Origin: Alkalicoccus halolimnae
GTDB taxonomy: Bacteria; Bacillota; Bacilli; Bacillales; Salisediminibacteriaceae
DNA: 64,000 nt
Assembly (NCBI RefSeq): GCF_008014775.2
Contig: NZ_CP144914.1
Location: forward strand, 2,046,001-2,110,000
Direction of reading: 5' to 3'
Shown: piece by piece, positions 1 to 8,381 of the stretch
Layout of the letters: the number at the start of each line of letters is the position of its first letter
Numbering within the stretch: the first letter of the stretch is position 1
Notes under the pieces: model-generated
The model's database searches: none
Told to the model about the DNA's origin: nothing
Seen by the model: the letters and a program-made list of their open reading frames with translations, nothing else
Translations under genes and position numbers: made by a program

Positions 1-497
1 TCCACTTCTTTAGGATCTCCGTGCAGACACTGATATATAGCAGAGTGTTCGCTGTCTACCGGTATCAGCTTTACATTTTTCTCTTTCTGAAGCTCTGTTA
101 CAAGATGACCTGCAGTCACCAGGGTTTCTTTATTAGCGATTGCGATATCTTTTCCATGTTTCAATGCTTCTAAAGTAGGTTCCAGACCAACACTGCCCAT
201 TACTGCGTTAACAAGTACATCCGAACTGTTTCCTGACTTCGCAATCGTAACCAGACCAGGTGCCCCAACAACTATTTCCGGCCGGTATGTAAGTTTGTTC
301 TTTAATTTTACTGCTTCTTTCTCTTCCTGAACAGCAATTAGTTCCGGCTTGAACTTCTCTATATAGGGAATCGCCTTTGCTGTATTTTTCCCATAAGAAA
401 GTGATTTAAGATGAAATTCATGCGGATGTTTCGCCAGAACATCAAGCGTTTGTTCCCCTATAGAACCTGTGGCTCCAAGCAAATGAATTGATTTCAT
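1..497 (-). CDS. dxr: 1-deoxy-D-xylulose 5-phosphate reductoisomerase, N-terminal part (cut by window edge)
   Basis: Catalyses the NADPH-dependent conversion of 1-deoxy-D-xylulose 5-phosphate to methylerythritol phosphate, the committed step of the MEP isoprenoid pathway, in the cytosol. About 165 codons are present out of roughly 380 for the family; the C-terminus lies off the left edge. The ATG at 497 gives MKSIHLLGATGSIG, with the NADPH-binding glycine loop at residues 8-14. Further in are ANKETLV and the PVDSEHSA motif typical of the family. It is the last visible gene of the uppS-cdsA-dxr unit and follows cdsA by 17 bases, with a G-rich ribosome binding site. It links prenyl precursor supply to UppS, which uses those precursors for cell-wall carrier lipid. 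Confidence 0.96.
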   Translation of the reverse strand, partial: MKSIHLLGATGSIGEQTLDVLAKHPHEFHLKSLSYGKNTAKAIPYIEKFKPELIAVQEEKEAVKLKNKLTYRPEIVVGAPGLVTIAKSGNSSDVLVNAVMGSVGLEPTLEALKHGKDIAIANKETLVTAGHLVTELQKEKNVKLIPVDSEHSAIYQCLHGDPKEV

Positions 498-514
498 ATT
501 CGCCCCCAGAAAAA

Positions 515-1309
515 TTAAGTTAAAAATCCAAATAAATATAATATAGGCATAACAAATATCAGACTGTCAAAACGGTCAAGAATTCCTCCATGACCGGGGA
601 GGACATGACCTGAGTCTTTCACTGCATAATGACGTTTAAAAGCAGATTCGACGAGATCTCCAAGCTGGCCGGCAATTGAAACGGTTAAAATGCAGAAGAC
701 GACCGTTATCCACGAATCAAATACTGGAAAGAATGCCGCGAAGATAATCCCTATTACAAAAGCTGATGCAATGCCTCCCAATGCTCCCTCGATCGTTTTT
801 TTAGGACTGATTTCAGGCCAGAGTTTATGTTTCCCGAAACTTCTTCCTGTAAAGTAAGCACCTGAATCGGTAGCCCAGACGAGAAGAAGCAGAAAGTAAA
901 TCATCTCCATGCCGGTATCAAGATATCTGGCATGGATAAAGAAGTGAAATCCATAGCCGACATAGACAGAAGCAAGCACCATAAATCCAGCTTCGTCGAA
1001 TGTGAAATTATTTTTCGTAGTAACAGTTATTGAAAGCATAACGACGACTAAAAGTAAAAACAATTCCAGCCGCTCTATCTGTAAAAATTCTGTGAAAAGC
1101 CAATCTTCCGGTATAACAAGTAATAATGTGAAAAGCAGACCCATTAACCCCCGGACGGACCATGGATGAATCTGCTTCATCTTTAAAAGTTCCCACATCC
1201 CTATGGCAGCAAGCAGGACGATTAGCAGAGTAAATAAAAAGCCTCCTATATATATGAGCCCCAAAAATCCAGCTCCGGCTACGATGCCTGTAATAATACG
1301 CTGCTTCAA
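515..1309 (-). CDS. cdsA: Phosphatidate cytidylyltransferase (CDP-diglyceride synthase)
   Basis: Integral membrane enzyme that makes CDP-diacylglycerol from phosphatidic acid and CTP, the branch point for membrane phospholipids. The 264-residue length matches Bacillus CdsA. Several hydrophobic segments are evident (about residues 5-40, 53-67, 82-95, 135-148, 175-215). The family signature occupies about residues 222-248, with the SAFKR, KDSG, PGHGG and DRFD elements visible. It sits 12 bases after uppS and 17 bases before dxr, so the three are almost certainly co-transcribed, as in other Bacillaceae. Confidence 0.97.
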   Translation of the reverse strand: MKQRIITGIVAGAGFLGLIYIGGFLFTLLIVLLAAIGMWELLKMKQIHPWSVRGLMGLLFTLLLVIPEDWLFTEFLQIERLELFLLLVVVMLSITVTTKNNFTFDEAGFMVLASVYVGYGFHFFIHARYLDTGMEMIYFLLLLVWATDSGAYFTGRSFGKHKLWPEISPKKTIEGALGGIASAFVIGIIFAAFFPVFDSWITVVFCILTVSIAGQLGDLVESAFKRHYAVKDSGHVLPGHGGILDRFDSLIFVMPILYLFGFLT

Positions 1310-1321
1310 ATAGACCCTCCT

Positions 1322-2086
1322 CTACACGCCGCCGTAGCGCCGTTGTCTCTGCTGGTATGCCTGAATGGCTTCGTAAAAATTTTCCTGGTCGAAATCGGGC
1401 CATAGTACTTCAGTAAACCAAAATTCTGAATATGCAAGCTGCCAGAGCATAAAATTACTCAGTCTTATTTCTCCGCTTGTCCGGATCAGAAGATCTGGTT
1501 CAGAAAGACCGCTTGTCATTAAGTAATCGGTTACTGTTTCTTCAGATATATGTTGTTCGTCCAATACACCTTCTCTGACATCTGCATACATTGATTTAAA
1601 TGCATCCATTAATTCTGAACGGCTCCCGTAATTGAGTGCGAAGTTCAAAATTAATCCATTATTGTTTTTAGTCGTTTCGACTGCTTCATTTACAGCTTTT
1701 TTTGTAAATTCAGGCAGTCTTTCTATATCTCCGGTTATTCTCACCCTAACGTTTTCTTCAATCAGTTTAGGGAGTTCGACACTTAAAAATTTTTCCGGAA
1801 GCTTCATGAGAAAATCAACTTCCGTTTTAGGACGTTTCCAGTTCTCAGTCGAAAATGCATATAATGTTAATATCTTAACATCGAGTTCATTGCAGGAACG
1901 GACGACACTGCGGACGACATTCATCCCTTCTCTGTGACCGGCTACGCGAGGGAGTCCCCGTTGTTTGGCCCACCGGCCGTTTCCATCCATGATAATGGCT
2001 ATATGCACAGGTATGTCCCCGTGCAGCACATCTTTTTTAGTATCATCAGACACTGTTTTTTTTCGTCTTGTTAATTTGTTAAGCAT
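1322..2086 (-). CDS. uppS: Undecaprenyl pyrophosphate synthase (cis-prenyltransferase)
   Basis: Condenses isopentenyl diphosphate onto farnesyl diphosphate to give the C55 carrier lipid for peptidoglycan and wall polymers. The HIAIIMDGNGRWAK motif (about residues 28-41, with the catalytic Asp34) and the C-terminal RTSGEIRLSNF and WPDF motifs are diagnostic. The frame is open up to 2119, but the ATG at 2086 is preferred: it has GGAGG nine bases upstream and gives MLNKL, matching the N-terminus of Bacillus UppS (254 residues). It is first in the uppS-cdsA-dxr unit and is separated from frr by a terminator and its own promoter. Confidence 0.97.
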   Translation of the reverse strand: MLNKLTRRKKTVSDDTKKDVLHGDIPVHIAIIMDGNGRWAKQRGLPRVAGHREGMNVVRSVVRSCNELDVKILTLYAFSTENWKRPKTEVDFLMKLPEKFLSVELPKLIEENVRVRITGDIERLPEFTKKAVNEAVETTKNNNGLILNFALNYGSRSELMDAFKSMYADVREGVLDEQHISEETVTDYLMTSGLSEPDLLIRTSGEIRLSNFMLWQLAYSEFWFTEVLWPDFDQENFYEAIQAYQQRQRRYGGV

Positions 2087-2136
2087 GAACGTGTGCCTCC
2101 AGATAATTCTGTATGTCATTGATAAGGTACGTTCTC

Positions 2137-2145
2137 ATTCTATCA
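2137..2145 (-). promoter_or_regulatory. Candidate extended -10 promoter for uppS-cdsA-dxr
   Basis: On the minus strand TG-A-TAGAAT reads at 2145-2137, an extended -10 element. It lies between the frr terminator and uppS. The -35 region is poor, which is usual for extended -10 promoters. Assigned by sequence only. Confidence 0.45.
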
Positions 2146-2204
2146 CGTTTATCTGCATGGTATAACTAGCAAAAGACATTTTGTTCGTCCCGGTCGCAGC
2201 TCCT

Positions 2205-2254
2205 AAAAAAAAGAAGGCTGCTCTGCTAATATTTTTCAGCAAAGCAGCCTTCTG
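2205..2254 (-). terminator. Intrinsic terminator after frr
   Basis: The minus strand shows a stem of about 15 bp (AGAAGGCTGCTTTGC against GCAGAGCAGCCTTCT) with an A/T-rich loop, followed by a run of Ts. It begins just past the frr stop codon and ends the rpsB-tsf-pyrH-frr transcription unit. Confidence 0.9.
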
Positions 2255-2261
2255 CTTTCTT

Positions 2262-2819
2262 CTAAACTTCCCGTACTTCATTTTCTTTATTTTTGGCATA
2301 TTCTTCAATTTTTTTAATTGTTTTGTCTGTTAATTTTTGAACTTCATCCTGCGTACGTTTAAGGTCATCTTCTGTCAGATCTCCGTCTTTCTGCTGTTTT
2401 TTCAGTTCATCATTAGCATCCCGACGGACGTTGCGAACAGCTACTTTAGCCTCTTCAGCATAGCGGCCGACAAGTTTGATAAGCTCTTTACGCCGCTCAT
2501 CGGTTAACGCCGGAATAGAAATACGAATGACGTTTCCGTCATTGTTCGGAGAAAGACCTAAATCCGCTTTTTGAATACCCTTTTCAATATTTTGAATAGA
2601 AGATTTATCAAACGGTGTAATCATGAGTAGTCGTCCTTCAGGAACAGAGATAGTCGCAAGCTGATTAAGCGGAGTCAATGCGCCGTAATATTCAACTTGG
2701 ACTTTATCCAATAATGATGGATTGGCTCTGCCGGCACGAATAGTGGATAGTTCGCGGCCAAATGAATCTACGGATTTATTCATGCGTTCTTCAGCCTGAT
2801 TAATTACTTTATTTGACAT
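2262..2819 (-). CDS. frr: Ribosome recycling factor
   Basis: Together with EF-G, RRF splits post-termination ribosomes so that subunits, mRNA and tRNA are released. The 185-residue length is exactly that of the family. The sequence runs from [20 protein letters not shown] (helix 1) through the small domain ([20 protein letters not shown]) to the long C-terminal helices. It starts directly after the pyrH stop codon with a G-rich ribosome binding site inside the end of pyrH, so translation of the two is probably coupled. A strong terminator follows. Confidence 0.98.
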   Translation of the reverse strand: MSNKVINQAEERMNKSVDSFGRELSTIRAGRANPSLLDKVQVEYYGALTPLNQLATISVPEGRLLMITPFDKSSIQNIEKGIQKADLGLSPNNDGNVIRISIPALTDERRKELIKLVGRYAEEAKVAVRNVRRDANDELKKQQKDGDLTEDDLKRTQDEVQKLTDKTIKKIEEYAKNKENEVREV

Positions 2820-3545
2820 TTAAGATTGCCCCCTTATTGTCGTACCTATTTCTTCACCTTTTACAACCCGCTTAATATTTCCCTTTTCAGCAATAGAGAA
2901 CACGATAAGCGGAATATTATTATCCATGCACAGCGAAGAAGCTGTAGAATCCATAACTGCGAGTCCATCTTTGAGAATATCGAGATACGTTAATGTTTCG
3001 TATTTTTTTGCATTCTCATCAACTGATGGATCGGCATCGTAAACGCCGTCTACATTGTTCTTAGCCATCAGGATGACATCAGCTTCAATTTCAGCTGCAC
3101 GAAGAGCTGCAGTTGTATCTGTAGAAAAGTAAGGATTTCCTGTGCCTCCGGCAAAAATCACTACACGCTTCTTTTCCAGATGACGGATTGCCTTTCTTCT
3201 AATGTAAGGTTCAGCCACCTGGCGCATTTCAATAGACGTCTGTACACGTGTCTGCACGTCAATATTTTCAAGACTGTCCTGCAGGGCTAAAGAGTTCATA
3301 ACTGTGGCAAGCATCCCCATGTAATCAGCCGTTGCTCTGTCCATTCCTTTAGCGCTTCCTGCCATACCGCGCCAAATGTTTCCGCCGCCGACTATAATGG
3401 CAATTTCAACATCGAGCTCATGCAGTTCTTTCACCTGTTCGGCAATGGACTGAATCATTTCCGGATCTATACCAAAGCCCTGGTCACCTGCGAGTGCTTC
3501 TCCACTTAATTTCAATACTATCCGTTTATAAGTTGACCGCTCCAT
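2820..3545 (-). CDS. pyrH: Uridylate kinase (UMP kinase)
   Basis: Phosphorylates UMP to UDP for RNA, DNA and sugar-nucleotide synthesis. It belongs to the amino-acid kinase fold, not the NMP kinase fold; the bacterial enzyme is hexameric and controlled by GTP and UTP. Visible motifs are VLKLSGEAL near the N-terminus, the GGGNIWRG phosphate loop, and [14 protein letters not shown] and DGVYDADP further on. Length 241 fits the family. It lies between tsf and frr in the conserved order; a hairpin with a short T run separates it from tsf, so some of its expression may depend on readthrough. Confidence 0.98.
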   Translation of the reverse strand: MERSTYKRIVLKLSGEALAGDQGFGIDPEMIQSIAEQVKELHELDVEIAIIVGGGNIWRGMAGSAKGMDRATADYMGMLATVMNSLALQDSLENIDVQTRVQTSIEMRQVAEPYIRRKAIRHLEKKRVVIFAGGTGNPYFSTDTTAALRAAEIEADVILMAKNNVDGVYDADPSVDENAKKYETLTYLDILKDGLAVMDSTASSLCMDNNIPLIVFSIAEKGNIKRVVKGEEIGTTIRGQS

Positions 3546-3591
3546 AGTCCCCTCCAGTAGTGAATTTACTCCTATTCGAATTCTGCTCAGG

Positions 3592-3613
3592 AAAAAGGGA
3601 CACCAGGTGCCCC
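3592..3613 (-). terminator. Short hairpin with T run between tsf and pyrH
   Basis: The minus strand reads GGGGCAC-CTG-GTGTCCC followed by TTTTTCC, a 7-bp stem with a tight loop. It lies eight bases past the tsf stop. Only about 45 bases separate it from pyrH and no convincing promoter lies there, so it probably attenuates rather than fully stops transcription. Confidence 0.6.
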
Positions 3614-3621
3614 TCTCAACC

Positions 3622-4503
3622 TTACTTCTTCACTTGGGACATAACTTCTTCTGCAAAATTGTCCTCACGTTTTTCCATACCTTCGCCTACTTCATACCGG
3701 TAGAAAGTCTTGACATTTCCACCTTTGGATTCGACGAACTTGCCTACTTTCTGATCGCCGTCTTTCACAAATGCCTGCTCATTAAGGCAGATATCTTCAA
3801 AAAACTTGCCCAGACGGCCTTCAACCATTTTCTCGACGATACTTTCCGGCTTTCCTTCATTCATAGCCTGCTGCTTTAATACTTCTCGTTCACGATCAGT
3901 TTCTTCTTTAGATACTGCATCCCGGCTCACATACTTAGGGTTAATTGCTGCTACGTGCATAGCAATGTCCTTCGCTGTTTCCTGATCAGCACCTTCAAGA
4001 ACTGCAAGAACACCGATTCGTCCTCCCATGTGAATATACGCGCCTGCATTTTCATTGTCTGCAAGCTCTACAATTTCAAAACGACGGAGGGAGATTTTTT
4101 CACCAATCGTAGCAATTTGAGAATTAATATAATCCTGAAGCGTTTCCTGTTCACCCGCAAAATTCTGAGCAAGTGCTTCTTCAACAGTTGCCGGATTGTT
4201 AGCAAGTACGTGCTTGGCAACCGTATCAACCATAGTAATGAAACCTTCGTTTTTAGAAACAAAGTCTGTTTCGGAATTAATTTCTACGATAACAGCACGA
4301 TTATCTTCCTGAACGATATGAGCTAGTCCTTCAGCTGCGACACGGTCGGCTTTTTTGGCCGCTTTAGCAATTCCTTTTTCACGCAGAAAGTCGATCGCTT
4401 TATCCATGTCACCTTCCGTTGCAGAAAGAGCTTTCTTACAATCCATCATGCCTGCTCCTGTTTTTTCACGAAGTTCTTTTACTTGTTTAGCTGAAATAGC
4501 CAT
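3622..4503 (-). CDS. tsf: Translation elongation factor Ts
   Basis: Guanine-nucleotide exchange factor that regenerates EF-Tu-GTP. The N-terminal UBA-like part ([20 protein letters not shown]) and the conserved TDFVSKN segment of the core are plain; 293 residues fits the family. The frame is open to 4578, but the ATG at 4503 is chosen because GGAGG precedes it at good spacing and the N-terminus then matches other EF-Ts proteins. It follows rpsB with a strong terminator-like hairpin in the 90-base gap. Confidence 0.98.
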   Translation of the reverse strand: MAISAKQVKELREKTGAGMMDCKKALSATEGDMDKAIDFLREKGIAKAAKKADRVAAEGLAHIVQEDNRAVIVEINSETDFVSKNEGFITMVDTVAKHVLANNPATVEEALAQNFAGEQETLQDYINSQIATIGEKISLRRFEIVELADNENAGAYIHMGGRIGVLAVLEGADQETAKDIAMHVAAINPKYVSRDAVSKEETDREREVLKQQAMNEGKPESIVEKMVEGRLGKFFEDICLNEQAFVKDGDQKVGKFVESKGGNVKTFYRYEVGEGMEKREDNFAEEVMSQVKK

Positions 4504-4542
4504 TTGTATATTCCTCCTCGATAGTTTTAAAAAATATCCTTT

Positions 4543-4580
4543 AAAAAAAGGATGATAAAGGGTCAGCCCCTCTATCACCC
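4543..4580 (-). terminator. Strong intrinsic terminator between rpsB and tsf
   Basis: The minus strand shows a stem of 13-14 bp (GGGTGATAGAGGGG against CCCTTTATCATCC, with some G-U pairs) closed by the loop CTGA and followed by seven Ts. Since tsf follows in the same direction without an obvious promoter in the 40 bases left, it probably acts as a partial terminator that sets the S2 to EF-Ts ratio. Confidence 0.85.
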
Positions 4581-4593
4581 TCCTGGTCAGCTA

Positions 4594-5292
4594 TTATGCT
4601 GTAGTTTCTTCCCCTTGATTAGCTTCAATAATCGCATCAGCCATTTTAGCAGTTAACAGACGAACCGCACGAATGGCGTCATCGTTACCTGGAATAACAT
4701 AATCGATTTCGTCAGGGTCACAGTTTGTGTCTACAATTCCAACGATTGGAATGTTGAGCTTATGCGCTTCAGCAACAGCGATCCGCTCTTTGCGGGGATC
4801 GATGATAAATAGTGCATCCGGAAGTTTGTCCATGTCTTTGATACCGCCGAGGAATTTCTCAAGACGATCCATTTCTTTGTTAAGAATGACAACTTCTTTC
4901 TTAGGAAGAACTTCAAATGTACCGTCTTCCTGCATAATTTCAAGCTGCTTCAAACGAGCGATACGCTTGCGGATTGTTTCAAAGTTTGTAAGCGTTCCAC
5001 CCAGCCACCGCTGGTTGATAAAGTACATTCCAGCACGTTCAGCTTCTTCTTTCACTGAATCCTGAGCCTGCTTTTTAGTGCCGACGAAAAGTACTGTTCC
5101 ACCCTGTCCAGCAAGGTCGCGAACGAAATTAAATGCTTCCTCAACTTTTTTGACCGTCTTCTGCAGGTCAATAATATAAATACCGTTTCTTTCTGTGAAA
5201 ATGTAGCGATCCATCTTTGGATTCCAACGACGAGTCTGATGTCCAAAGTGTACCCCAGCTTCTAAAAGCTGTTTCATGGAAATCACTGCCAT
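4594..5292 (-). CDS. rpsB: 30S ribosomal protein S2
   Basis: Component of the 30S head/body junction. [20 protein letters not shown] at the N-terminus, [17 protein letters not shown] and [13 protein letters not shown] are hallmark S2 motifs; 232 residues. The frame is open from a GTG at 5298, but that codon abuts the ribosome binding site, whereas the ATG at 5292 follows GGAGGTGA at normal spacing and gives MAVISMKQ, as in Bacillus. It is first gene of the rpsB-tsf-pyrH-frr unit, with its own strong promoter and a structured leader of about 105 bases. The fla/che cluster that precedes it in Bacillus subtilis is not here. Confidence 0.98.
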   Translation of the reverse strand: MAVISMKQLLEAGVHFGHQTRRWNPKMDRYIFTERNGIYIIDLQKTVKKVEEAFNFVRDLAGQGGTVLFVGTKKQAQDSVKEEAERAGMYFINQRWLGGTLTNFETIRKRIARLKQLEIMQEDGTFEVLPKKEVVILNKEMDRLEKFLGGIKDMDKLPDALFIIDPRKERIAVAEAHKLNIPIVGIVDTNCDPDEIDYVIPGNDDAIRAVRLLTAKMADAIIEANQGEETTA

Positions 5293-5397
5293 AATCACTC
5301 ACCTCCTCTGGTTTTTTTCCTCCGGTTCCTTCTTCTTCACCGAGGACTCTTTTAAGAGCACCCCTCTGTGAATCTGAAACCGTGTGTATTAACACCA
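5293..5397 (-). promoter_or_regulatory. Structured 5' leader of rpsB
   Basis: This is the roughly 105-base untranslated leader implied by the promoter at 5404-5432. At 5342-5366 the minus strand folds as GAGG..CTCTT-AA-AAGAG..CCTC, a two-part stem with an asymmetric internal loop. A GGAGGTGA ribosome binding site follows. A leader of this size before a ribosomal protein gene suggests possible autoregulation by S2, but that is inference. Confidence 0.45.
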
Positions 5398-5403
5398 TAG
5401 AAA

Positions 5404-5432
5404 AATATATCATATCTTATCTTTCTTGGCAA
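5404..5432 (-). promoter_or_regulatory. Strong sigma-A promoter of rpsB
   Basis: On the minus strand TTGCCA (5432-5427), a 17-base spacer and TATATT (5409-5404). Each hexamer differs from consensus at one position. Confidence 0.8.
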
Positions 5433-5579
5433 TGTGTTAAAACAAAATGTTAATGAGCAGTTCCTCAAAGGCTGACAAGACAGTCTTTTTTGTTTATAAG
5501 GGAAACATTTCGATTCTGCCCTGCCTCCGTCCTGTCCAGCTAGCTGGGCAGGGAACCGAATTTTATATGCAGTCTGCTC

Positions 5580-6356
5580 TTAGTTCTTATGCTTTTTTAA
5601 TTCCATAAGAAATTTGTCATTCAGTACTTTAATATACGTCCCTTTCATGCCAAGAGAGCGTGATTCAATAACTCCTGCACTTTCAAGTTTGCGGAGAGCA
5701 TTTACAATTACGGAACGCGTAATTCCTACACGGTCTGCAATTTTACTCGCAACGAGAAGCCCTTCGTTTCCATCAAGTTCTTCAAAAATATGCTCAACTG
5801 CTTCCAGTTCGCTGTAGGAAAGAGAACTGATAGCCATCTGTACTACTGCTTTACTGCGTGCTTCCTGCTCGATTTCCTCAGCTTTTTCATGAAGAATTTC
5901 CATTCCGACCACAGTAGCTCCATATTCAGCCAGCAGGAGATCATCATTATCAAATGACTCGTCGAGGCGGGCGAGAATTAATGTCCCCAAACGCTGTCCT
6001 CCACCCTGAACCGGAACAATCGTCGTCAGACCATTTTTAAACAGCTCTTTATTTTCGACAGGGAAAGCGGTATAGTCGCTGTTCACATCCAGATTGGAAG
6101 AGGTTTCCTGTATATTGAAAAGGCCGCTCGTATACTCTTCTGGAAATCGACGGTCTTCCAGCATGGATTTCATTCGCTGATTTTCTATTTCCTGCTTGAT
6201 AGAGTATCCAAGCAGTTTTCCACGACGGCTAACGATGAATACATTGGCTTCGATTACATTGCGGAGTGTTTCCGCCATTTCTTTAAAGTTAACCGCCTGT
6301 CCACCGCTTTTTTGAAGCAATTCATTTATTTTTCTCGTTTTAGTTAATAGATCCAT
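5580..6356 (-). CDS. codY: GTP- and branched-chain-amino-acid-sensing global regulator CodY
   Basis: Represses stationary-phase and nutrient-acquisition genes while GTP and branched-chain amino acids are plentiful. Residues 1 to about 155 form the GAF-type ligand domain. The C-terminal winged helix-turn-helix is nearly identical to Bacillus Cod[20 protein letters not shown] at about 203-221, including the Ser at 215. 258 residues is the usual length. GGAGG stands nine bases before the ATG. It is last in the xerC-hslV-hslU-codY operon, which reproduces the codVWXY operon of Bacillus subtilis. Confidence 0.98.
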   Translation of the reverse strand: MDLLTKTRKINELLQKSGGQAVNFKEMAETLRNVIEANVFIVSRRGKLLGYSIKQEIENQRMKSMLEDRRFPEEYTSGLFNIQETSSNLDVNSDYTAFPVENKELFKNGLTTIVPVQGGGQRLGTLILARLDESFDNDDLLLAEYGATVVGMEILHEKAEEIEQEARSKAVVQMAISSLSYSELEAVEHIFEELDGNEGLLVASKIADRVGITRSVIVNALRKLESAGVIESRSLGMKGTYIKVLNDKFLMELKKHKN

Positions 6357-6377
6357 TATTGGAACCCTCCTGATAGT

Positions 6378-7799
6378 TTATAAAATGTACTGACTGACGT
6401 CTCGATTTTTTGCTATATTTGCTAATTTTTCGTCTACATAATCCGGAGTAATTACGATAGTCTCCATCGTAATTTCTGTAGCTTCAAACGACAAATCCTC
6501 CAATAATTTTTCCAGAATGGTATGAAGTCTTCTGGCTCCTATATTTTCTGTATTGTTGTTTACTTCAGCTGCTATTTCTGCAATCTTTCTGACAGCTTCC
6601 TGGTCAAAGGAGAGTTTTATTCCTTCTATAGCCAGCATAGCTTCATACTGCTTCAGAAGAGCATATTTTGGCTGAGTAAGAATATTAACGAAGTCTTCCA
6701 CACCGAGGGAATCAAGCTCCACCCTTATAGGCAGCCTGCCCTGCAGTTCAGGAATAAGGTCGGAAGGCTTGGAAAAATGAAAAGCTCCTGCGCCGATGAA
6801 AAGCATGTGATCGGTCTTAACCGAGCCGTACTTCGTAACCACTGTTGAACCTTCAATGATTGGAAGGATGTCTCTTTGGACACCTTCACGTGACACATCA
6901 GCAGACTGTTGGCTTTTCCCGGCCACTTTATCAATTTCGTCGATAAAGATAATACCAAGCTGTTCCGCTCGCTGCACGGCAATCTGGGAAACTTCCTCCA
7001 TATTGATCAATTTCTGCGCTTCTTGATCAGTTATGATTTTTCTCGCTTCTTTCACAGGAAGTCTCCGCTCGTTCTGCTGTTTAGGCATCATGCCGCCGAA
7101 CATTTCCTGCATGTTCATTCCCATCTGTTCCATGCCGCCGCCCTGAAACATATCAGTAAATGATTTCCCTTGTTCCTCTACAGTGATTGTTACTTCCACG
7201 TTTTCCATTTCGCCATTTTTCAGCTGCTCCTGTATTCTGCGCCGTGTCTGACGATATGATTCATCCTGCTGGGAAGTTTCTGCTTCTGCTTCCTCTTCTT
7301 CTTCGTCGTCGTCCTGCTGATTTTGAAAAAACATTTCCAGAGGATTTCTGTAACTTGCTGAATTTTTCTTTTCAGAGCGTTTTTTCGGGTGCAGGTAGTC
7401 TACCAGTTTATTTTCAGCAGCTGAGGCAGCTTTCCCCTTCACCTGTTCCACTTTTTCCTCTTTAACAAGTCTTACAGACGTTTCTACAAGATCCCGGATC
7501 ATAGATTCCACGTCCCGCCCGACATAACCGACTTCCGTAAATTTAGTTGCTTCCACTTTTATAAACGGAGCTCCTACCAGCTTAGCCAGCCTGCGGGCTA
7601 TTTCTGTTTTCCCTACTCCCGTCGGACCGATCATCAGGATGTTTTTCGGAGTAATTTCTTCTTTTATGTTATCTTCAAGCTGACTGCGCCGGTAACGATT
7701 CCGAAGAGCTACCGCTACAGATCTCTTTGCCTGCCTCTGTCCCACTATTGTCTGATCCAGACGATCTACTATCTGAACTGGTGTCAGTGAACTGTCCAT
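6378..7799 (-). CDS. hslU: HslU (ClpY), ATPase subunit of the HslUV protease
   Basis: AAA+ unfoldase that feeds substrates to the HslV peptidase. Walker A GPTGVGKT lies at residues 58-65, Walker B is in [10 protein letters not shown], and the C-terminal tail SQYIL resembles the family's terminal motif that inserts into HslV to activate it. The insertion (I) domain at about residues 110-240 contains a Glu/Asp-rich stretch and Met-rich segments, longer and more acidic than usual. 473 residues against 467 in Bacillus subtilis. The ATG has GGAGG seven bases upstream and lies 18 bases after hslV. Confidence 0.98.
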   Translation of the reverse strand: MDSSLTPVQIVDRLDQTIVGQRQAKRSVAVALRNRYRRSQLEDNIKEEITPKNILMIGPTGVGKTEIARRLAKLVGAPFIKVEATKFTEVGYVGRDVESMIRDLVETSVRLVKEEKVEQVKGKAASAAENKLVDYLHPKKRSEKKNSASYRNPLEMFFQNQQDDDEEEEEAEAETSQQDESYRQTRRRIQEQLKNGEMENVEVTITVEEQGKSFTDMFQGGGMEQMGMNMQEMFGGMMPKQQNERRLPVKEARKIITDQEAQKLINMEEVSQIAVQRAEQLGIIFIDEIDKVAGKSQQSADVSREGVQRDILPIIEGSTVVTKYGSVKTDHMLFIGAGAFHFSKPSDLIPELQGRLPIRVELDSLGVEDFVNILTQPKYALLKQYEAMLAIEGIKLSFDQEAVRKIAEIAAEVNNNTENIGARRLHTILEKLLEDLSFEATEITMETIVITPDYVDEKLANIAKNRDVSQYIL

Positions 7800-7817
7800 A
7801 GGTACACCTCCTGTTAA

Positions 7818-8360
7818 TTAACCAAGTTTTTCGACTGTAATGTGATGATTCGTATATACACACAGATCAGCGGCAGTTTCCAAACTGGCCTCTGCGATTT
7901 CGGCAGCTGACATATGAGAAGCGTGCTTTTTCATCGCTCTTCCTGCCGCAAGGGCATAATTCCCTCCTGAACCGATTGCGATAATTCCATCATCCGGTTC
8001 AATGACCTCTCCGGTTCCTGCTATTAAATACATTGTTTCAGCATCCATTACTATAAGCATTGCCTCAAGCCGGCGGAGAACACGGTCGCTCCGCCATTCC
8101 TTTGCCAGTTCTACTGCTGCTCTCTGTAAATTTCCACTGTACTCTTCCAGCTTCGTTTCAAACTTTTCATATAGAGTGAATGCATCGGCTACAGATCCTG
8201 CGAAACCGGCAGTCACTTTTCCGCGGTATAATGTGCGGACTTTACGGGCTGAATGTTTCATCACTACGGCATTTCCGAAAGTAACCTGGCCGTCTCCCGC
8301 CATGGCAGACTGACCATTATGCCGAACTGCAAATATCGTTGTTCCACGGATTGATTCCAA
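7818..8360 (-). CDS. hslV: HslV (ClpQ), peptidase subunit of the HslUV protease
   Basis: Proteasome-like N-terminal-nucleophile hydrolase forming a dodecamer capped by HslU. Conserved elements include [36 protein letters not shown] and [13 protein letters not shown]. The start codon is TTG at 8360, supported by AAGGAG eight bases upstream; no ATG fits. The predicted N-terminus is [10 protein letters not shown]. Bacillus subtilis ClpQ (MSSFHATTIF) is reported to use its N-terminal serine; here residue 2 is Glu, so the nucleophile is uncertain (see findings). It lies 21 bases after xerC. Confidence 0.97.
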   Translation of the reverse strand: MESIRGTTIFAVRHNGQSAMAGDGQVTFGNAVVMKHSARKVRTLYRGKVTAGFAGSVADAFTLYEKFETKLEEYSGNLQRAAVELAKEWRSDRVLRRLEAMLIVMDAETMYLIAGTGEVIEPDDGIIAIGSGGNYALAAGRAMKKHASHMSAAEIAEASLETAADLCVYTNHHITVEKLG

Positions 8361-8381
8361 TTTCCAATCTCCTTTCGAAAA

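Noticed and set aside
38..497. dxr as a possible pseudogene because it lacks a stop codon
   Set aside because: The frame is intact up to the window edge with all expected N-terminal motifs; it is simply cut by the window.
1008..1403. 131-codon open frame overlapping cdsA and uppS
   Set aside because: Same-strand frame across two well-supported genes, no ribosome binding site and no protein-like pattern; a shadow frame.
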